A stretch of DNA of 64,000 bases, from positions 124,001-188,000 of the forward strand of contig JAMAHW010000077.1 of NCBI GenBank assembly GCA_023627715.1, given 5' to 3'. How positions within the stretch are numbered: position 1 is the first letter of the stretch; the number at the start of each line of letters is the position of its first letter. A program made the translations under genes and the position numbers. Below the pieces are notes generated by a model. It was not told the origin of the DNA and searched no databases. It saw only the letters and a program-made list of their open reading frames with translations. Source of the DNA: Periconia sp. R9002. Lineage: Eukaryota; Ascomycota; Dothideomycetes; Pleosporales; Periconiaceae. This document shows positions 58,135 through 64,000 of the stretch, piece after piece.

Positions 58135-59538
58135 TCTTGCTAGTAGAGAAGACCGTTAGTGTGATACAACTGCGCGAAAGAAGTGGCAAACGGCACCGAT
58201 TTATGCTCAGATTACGGCCCATTGTATCAGCTGGAGACCTCGGAAGAGCCTAGTACTTTTGAAGCAACTTCACGTTTAAGGTCTGCGTTTAGTGCCCTCC
58301 CAGGGTGGAGGCACACTAAACTCCGTCTCTACCAGGAAGACCAATAGATCTGCGAGACTAAACCCTACATTGTATGGAATCACTACCTCTGGGTACCTTC
58401 CCTCTGTATACATTCACTACGTACTCGATGTTCCAGGGCGATGTTCCATCTAATTGGTAGCCCTCTACCAATAGGAGACGGCTTCAATATTGGCCTATGC
58501 ATGTTGCATGTTATAGGGCAGGCTCATCCAAGGCAGACTTCATTTATCCGTGGGGGAGCTGATATCCCCATTGGGGTTGAATCCATAGCGGTTATTGGTT
58601 GATGCGGCACTTGAATGTATGCCCATTGATGTATTGCGTGTCTGTTGCATGCAGCAGTGATTTGCTATCGGTAAGCGAGTTGCAGGCCATGGCGCAGATG
58701 CCTGTGTTATTCAGTCGTCATCTGGATTCAGGTTTGGTTGGTCATCGCAAGACAAGGCAAATGTACATATGTATCCATGTTACAAGTAGTGTAGCTCACG
58801 TGACGTCTGCCATATTCACCCATGTGCAGGCAACGGAAACAATCGGATCACCGCAACAGACAACGTGCTCATTAAGTCATCTCACCAAAAAGAACCTGGT
58901 GGAAGTCATGTCGTAAGAACATGTTGTTGTTTTTGGTAAGCCTGTGTACGTCCCGGCCGAGGACGTCTTCGATTTCTTCTTTCCCTACATACATATGTAC
59001 ATGTAATGTGTCGATTATGCAATTAATACAATCACTATACGATGATGATACTATATTTATGATCGGTTTTAGTAACGAAAAGCATCAACAAAAGCTGGAA
59101 GCACTATCCTTTCCCGCAGTTGGATTCGCGAGTACGGGTTTGAGTCCACAATTTTACTGGGATTTTTGGGGCCGGGGTATATACTTGAGGGCTTGGTGAG
59201 GGTACACTAGCTACTAACATCGCGGGTTGTTGCGTTTTGTTTGAATGTTAGGAGATTTCTGATTTAGTGATAATGAGCTCCGTATGTTCACTGTGTGTGT
59301 GCTGCTACTGTTGCTAGTAATCAATTTTGTAGCTACTTCTACAGTTTCTGAACATGCAGGTAAGGGAAAGACGAACTCCGAAGGCAATTATGTGTGTTGT
59401 GTGGTCCAAGAAGTTCCTTGGTCTACTTTCTTCCCTAGCCAATGCACGTATCCTCTTTCACCCCCACTTTCTCCTTTTCATTTTCCTGGGAAGGCAAAAT
59501 CTAGATAATCCCAATCCAAGCGTTATGCAGATGCAAAT
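58135..59538. other. Intergenic region with a small hairpin
   Basis: 1.4 kb. A perfect hairpin ATTGGTAG-CCCT-CTACCAAT lies at 58453-58472. No coding sequence recognised. Confidence 0.45.
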
Positions 59539-61540
59539 CTACCAATCATCCTCGGGCCCCCAACTGGGTCGAAACTTGTAGTTATTCTTCAGCAAGTCCG
59601 TACGTATGTCCAAATCCTCGATCTGTTTCTCTTCGACATGCACCGCTGTCACCATGTCGGACGCATCCTCCCACCTCTCTCTCCCTTTATCCCTTGCGAA
59701 CACAAAGCGCGGAAGATGGGGCCTCTGGTCGGAGTTGTCTAGTCCGTCCAGACTGTTCTCAAAGTCTTTATGCTCGCCGAAGACGAGCACGCGAAGAGTG
59801 TCGGGTTTCGTATTGGGTTGCGAGATGACTTGGGCTTCCTTGAAGGCGCGGAAAAAGGCGCTGGCTTGGGCGCGCAGGAGCGCACTGTAAGCGGTGATGG
59901 GCATTTGACCCTCTGCGCCGACCGCTGGCCAGTTGAGGATATTGAGGAGCTGGAGTTTGGGGAGTTCAGCGAGTGGGAGCTTCCGGGTTGTTAGTTATTT
60001 TTCTTTTGTTGTTATTTCGCATGTTTTTAAAGGCTTACCAGGACATCGGTATCGAAGCTGTTCTCGCTAACGCCAATGGTGCATCTCATCGCAGTGGGCC
60101 AGTCCGCGATGCTCAAGGCAAGTTGCTTGAGATGCGGAAGTGAGGTAGCTAGCTGTTTGATTTGGGCAGGGCCAGTATATGATGCATAGTTGCCCTTGGT
60201 ATCGCGAGGCTTTATGCGCACGTTCACACAGAGAGTCTCGAGAGTTTCACCATGCCAAGTGATCATGCGGGGTGCAGGCAGCACGCCCGGGTTGACCAAA
60301 CCAAGTTGAAGATTTTTGAGACCTTTGAAGGAGCCGAGGAATGCGTCTAGGGTGCCGGGAAACTGGTGTTCTTCGTCGGTTTCGGTGTTGTAGATGATCA
60401 GCTCTTCGAGACGAACAGGGCAGCCTTGCTCGGGTTGCATCATGCTCTCTAGAAATAGGTCTAGCCGCCAGCAGTTGTTCAAGCGCAATTTTTTGAGATT
60501 GTCGAAGATCATGACGCGTGCATAGTTGGCTTTGCATTGCGCCAAGTCGACTTTCTCGAATGTGAGGCTTGTTAGCCGTAGTGGGCTGACTCCAGGTTCT
60601 TTCAGATGGCTAAAGACTCTAGTAAATAACGAATCGGTGGCAGCACCCTCATCGTCTGTTCCCGTCCGTCTAAACTCGTCGTTCACGTAGTTGGCGGACA
60701 GTTTTATGATCTTGGCCCGCTTCGCAGGTCGCAGCATCATCTTCGCAACATCTAGACAACACGATTTTGTGGGTTCGAAATGGAACGATTCAGCATTTTC
60801 TGCGACCTTCAAAAGATCCAGATTAGTTTCGAGTTGTTTTAGAACACATGGCTTTTCGTGGTTTGTCGAGTGGAGCTCAACGTGCTTCAGCTTACGCTGT
60901 CTCTTGAGCAGTAGTATCGCCAACTCAACCTTCCAGTTGTGAGTCGAATCCCAACTAGACATTTGATGTTAGTCGTCGTTTTGATTTGACAATTTAGGAC
61001 TCCCGAAATTGAAATTTACCTAAAGCTTTTCAGCTGGTCCCTCGGCAGCCCATTGATTAAGTACGTTGTCGCGGTCCGTGACATCTCAGTATGATGCTTG
61101 CACTTCTTCTCTTCGCACCAATTAATGAGGTGGACAGTTTGTATATGGTCGATGCCTGGGTTTTCTCTGGACAGCATATGGGCTACCCGCCTTAGTGCTT
61201 CTTTATCGCAGTCTGCAACCTTGAGAGAGATGTTGCGATAAAGCGCCCGCACCGCAGCGTCGTGCATTGTCTTGCTAACCAAACATACATTGGCCAGATC
61301 TTTATTTCGTAGCTGTACACAGGATTAATCGAGTCAGTCATCGTAGCGTACGTCTTCCCATAACAGATATAGGCAGACCTGTACGTATGGGCGATGTTTA
61401 CAGTCGAATCAGATACTCACGTGCTCACAAATTTCCCTTCGCAATTCCTGCGATAAACCCATCAATGTGGGTGTGGCATGTGGCACCCTGGTCTTCTCCC
61501 CCGTTGCGGGCACCACGGTAGATGTTTCTTCTACAGTCAT
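59539..61540 (-). CDS. F-box-like protein with leucine-rich repeats, 4 exons
   Basis: Exons 61540-61421, 61312-61020, 60954-60039 and 59979-59539 (introns 108, 65 and 59 bp) give 589 residues. Near residues 26-65 an F-box-like helix set can be read across the first intron: LMGLSQELRREICEHL then RNKDLANVCLVSKTMHDAAV, followed by RALYRNISLKV. The middle (150-440) has irregular leucine-rich strands such as LKKLRLNNCWRLDLFL, RLEELIIYN and LKNLQLGL. Such fungal proteins are presumed adaptors of SCF ubiquitin ligases. The C-terminal part has an acidic surface and no known domain. All four exon phases agree. Confidence 0.8.
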
Positions 61541-62112
61541 GATTTGACTCAATATAAACAAGAAATCGGGACGAGAAAAGGTCGTGATGCCTCTGTACAT
61601 CCACTGCTGTCAGTCAAATAGCGAGAAGGCAGGATTTTGAAAGGTAATAGACGGCAGACAAGCGGTATGTAACGACCCTAGGCAACACTCGGTGAGTCAA
61701 GCCACAGCCGCCTCGCTTGTGGATTATTGGTACATGAAGCTGTGCAAGGCAGGCAAAATGATTAAGTAAGCGCTATATTCACATCGGTCTTGGTGCTGCC
61801 TTGTACCGAAGTGGGGGCCGTGCCTTCACCACCCCCCTCAACATCACCACAATTGTCAGCACTGCCGTATAAGCTGGTCAGGAGAGTGGCGATTCACTTC
61901 CAAGGGTACATAGTTCCTGCTTAGCTCAAGGCTACAGGACTATTCGCATTACCCTACCCTGAATCCGTATTCTCAGCCTCGTCGATGTCCCTGTGCGGCG
62001 TAGCCTGAGGCCACCCATTGATGCCAACTAGGATATTCATGGTTGGAGACAGCAACGATTGTCCATCAAACAATATATATTCAATCAATGATCTGGAATA
62101 GACGACTTCTAT
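61541..62112. other. Intergenic region
   Basis: 572 bp holding the promoter of the F-box-like gene and the 3' UTR of the GH31 gene. Nothing further recognised. Confidence 0.45.
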
Positions 62113-63993
62113 CTACTGGCGCTCGAAGATAGGCATTGTAGCCAAAGGACACTCAACCACAGTTCTTGCTCCACCTTCCCACTCCTGCTCGCCCCCGAAC
62201 CATCTCCACTTTCCTCCCGCTTCACTTACTTTCGGCAGATACACCTCCATTTTACTCTTTCCTTTCTCCAAGACAGGACAGACCAGATATTTGTCACCGT
62301 ACATGTACTGGTCCTCAATCCTCCAGCACTCCTCGTCCTGTGGAAACTCGTAGAACAATGTCCTCATCACCGGCGTTCCTTTCTCATGCGCCTCCTTCAT
62401 CAACTTCCTCGTATACTCTCTCAAATCCTCACGAATCTTCATGTACTGCTTGCATATCTCATATACCTCATCCCCGTACGACCATACCTCATTTGCCGCG
62501 CCACTCCGACACGCCGCACCGCCCGAGTTCCCAACCTGCGGCTGTCTTGGCTCGCGATCCCCATGGAGTCGCATGACAGGACAAAACGCACCCCACTGAA
62601 ACCACCTAACAAACAGCTCACGAAACGCTTCATCATTGGGGTCACCGCCGTGAAAGCCGCCAATATCCGTCGTCCACCACGGAATTCCCGCCATGCCCAT
62701 GTTCAAGCCTGCGCATAGCTGGTTTCTCAGCGATGACCACGATGATGCGATGTCGCCACTCCACACCAACGCGCCGTACTTTTGACTCCCCGCCCACGCG
62801 CACCGCAGTAAATTAACAACGTTCTTTTGTCCGCTTTTCGTCATGCCGTCGTAGAACGTCTGCGCATACGCGGCCGGGTAGATGTTCCCCACGGCAACAT
62901 TAGGTCCCATATGATACCTGTAATTATCGAAATCGTAGACGCGGTACTCAGGCTCCGCTTCATCGAGCCAGAATACTTTGATCCCCTTGTCATAATAATT
63001 TTTCTTCGCTATCCCCCACACATACTCCCTCGTCGCCGGACGCGTAGGGTCAAAATGGACCGTGTTCCCCATGAATGTCATGGCGACCCTCACGCCGCGC
63101 TCCGTTCGTATCAAATGTCCTTTTTCTAGCATCTCCGCGTAGTTTTCCGAGCGCTTGTCCACGGTCGGCCAAATGGACACCATGAGTTCGATGTTGAGGT
63201 CCTTGAGCTCGCGCATCATGGCGTCCGGGTCGGGCCAGTACGTTTCGTCAAACCTCCAATCACCTTGTAGCGGCCAGTGGAAGAAGTCGATCACTATCAA
63301 ATCAATAGGCAACTCGCGACGCTTGTACTCGCGCGCCACGGTGAGAAGCTCGTCCTGCGTTTGGTAGCGTAGTTTGCATTGCCAGAACCCGAGCCCGTAC
63401 TCCGGCATCATGGGCACTTTCCCCGTAACCTCCGCATAGGCTTCCACGATTTTAGCAGGCGTGTCACCAGCAACGACCCAATAGTCCAGCACTTTCGTCG
63501 AACGCGCTTCGAAGCTCATGATATTTTTTCCGAAGATAGCGGTTCCGATGGAGGGGTTGTTCCACAGGAGTCCGTAGCCGCGCGAGGAGACGGCAAAGGG
63601 AACGCTGGCTTGCGAGTTGCGGTGTGCGAGCTCCAACTGCGTGCCTTTGAGGTCGAGATACGGTTGCTGGTACTGACCCATCCCGTAGATTTTCTCGTGA
63701 GGATCGAGACTCTCGAAGCGTGCCGTGAGGTGGTAGTCGCCTCCGATCAACGGCTTGAACTCGCGCGCTTCAACCTCTAGAGAACTGCACTTTGGATCTA
63801 CGACATCCCGGCGATTCCGCGCATATTCTTCCAGCAAAATCTTCCCATCCTTATCGAAAATAAGCAACTTCCCGCGCTTGGAGACTTGAGCCTTGATGCC
63901 GCCGTTGCTGAGACTAGCTGAGTCTGTGGCGATGTTGATAGCGGGTTTGGAGGTTGAGGGAGGGGAAAGGAGTGCCCAGTCCGTCGTTGGCAT
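62113..63993 (-). CDS. Glycoside hydrolase family 31, alpha-xylosidase-like (5' end may lie outside the window)
   Basis: 626 residues from ATG 63993, but the frame is still open to the window edge, so more N-terminal residues or exons may exist. The N-terminal beta-sandwich shows YGMGQYQQPYLDLKG and GYGLLWNNPSIG. The catalytic barrel has DFFHWPLQGDWRFDETYWPDP (aglycone/xylose-site loop), FWLDEAEPE with nucleophile Asp344, and LVWSGDIASSW with acid/base Asp414, then the GGFHGGDPND and FCPVMRLHGDREPR loops. The pattern is that of GH31 alpha-xylosidases acting on xyloglucan oligosaccharides rather than alpha-glucosidases; there is no signal peptide in the visible part, so it may be intracellular. 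Confidence 0.9.
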   Translation of the reverse strand: MPTTDWALLSPPSTSKPAINIATDSASLSNGGIKAQVSKRGKLLIFDKDGKILLEEYARNRRDVVDPKCSSLEVEAREFKPLIGGDYHLTARFESLDPHEKIYGMGQYQQPYLDLKGTQLELAHRNSQASVPFAVSSRGYGLLWNNPSIGTAIFGKNIMSFEARSTKVLDYWVVAGDTPAKIVEAYAEVTGKVPMMPEYGLGFWQCKLRYQTQDELLTVAREYKRRELPIDLIVIDFFHWPLQGDWRFDETYWPDPDAMMRELKDLNIELMVSIWPTVDKRSENYAEMLEKGHLIRTERGVRVAMTFMGNTVHFDPTRPATREYVWGIAKKNYYDKGIKVFWLDEAEPEYRVYDFDNYRYHMGPNVAVGNIYPAAYAQTFYDGMTKSGQKNVVNLLRCAWAGSQKYGALVWSGDIASSWSSLRNQLCAGLNMGMAGIPWWTTDIGGFHGGDPNDEAFRELFVRWFQWGAFCPVMRLHGDREPRQPQVGNSGGAACRSGAANEVWSYGDEVYEICKQYMKIREDLREYTRKLMKEAHEKGTPVMRTLFYEFPQDEECWRIEDQYMYGDKYLVCPVLEKGKSKMEVYLPKVSEAGGKWRWFGGEQEWEGGARTVVECPLATMPIFERQ

Positions 63994-64000
63994 GTCAGCC

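Noticed and set aside
1..64000. Recoded stop codons (alternative genetic code) as explanation of the in-frame TAA/TAG/TGA
   Set aside because: Intact genes in the window end at ordinary stops and contain none inside; only genes with other signs of decay carry internal stops.
1..64000. tRNA, rRNA and CRISPR features
   Set aside because: No stretch with convincing A-box/B-box spacing and acceptor pairing, rRNA-like sequence or regularly spaced repeats was found by reading; a covariance-model scan would settle the tRNA question.

Overview
The window reads as nuclear DNA of a filamentous ascomycete, most likely a dothideomycete of the Pleosporales type (inference). Genes carry short 45-108 bp introns with GTRNGT donors, CTAAC/CTAAT-like branch points and YAG acceptors. 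Protein families include HET, fungal Zn(II)2Cys6, SAT4-like rhodopsin, Mx-type dynamin and STAND N-terminal domains. Several broken genes carry C-to-T changes in CpA context, as left by repeat-induced point mutation (RIP). No tRNA, rRNA or CRISPR array was recognised. Layout: (1) 1-12.2 kb is dense and conserved: the end of an unrecognised gene, the giant HEAT-repeat protein Laa1/HEATR5, and a run of organelle genes (TACO1/YebC translation activator, PET100, a peroxisomal enoyl-CoA isomerase ending in HKL, a CCDC90/FMP32-type inner-membrane protein). (2) 12.2-35 kb is accessory, AT-rich and partly decayed: a broken LaeA-like methyltransferase, an intact HET-domain gene, a Zn(II)2Cys6 regulator with four in-frame stops, small VOC and SnoaL-like genes, a secreted aerolysin-like protein, a shattered prolyl-oligopeptidase and a dynamin-like GTPase. 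(3) 35-46.6 kb carries a small secreted protein, an ADP-ribosylglycohydrolase, a rhodopsin-domain membrane protein, a secreted bicovalent-FAD (BBE-like) oxidase, a foldback element with a telomere-like core, a short-chain dehydrogenase with a GC-AG intron, and an OsmC/Ohr peroxidase. (4) 46.6-49.8 kb is gene-poor with coding relics. (5) 49.8-64 kb holds a maltose/sugar MFS permease, a three-gene group of orphans (two retropepsin-like proteins in head-to-head genes plus a STAND-type N-terminal domain protein), an F-box-like gene and a GH31 alpha-xylosidase at the right edge. Functionally the conserved block is membrane traffic and organelle maintenance. The accessory block looks like self/non-self recognition, secretion and a possible secondary-metabolism remnant (methyltransferase, Zn-cluster regulator, SnoaL-like and VOC proteins without a backbone synthase). 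Many gene models here were assembled by joining exons by eye. Each spliced model was checked for phase and for a total divisible by three, but none has transcript support.
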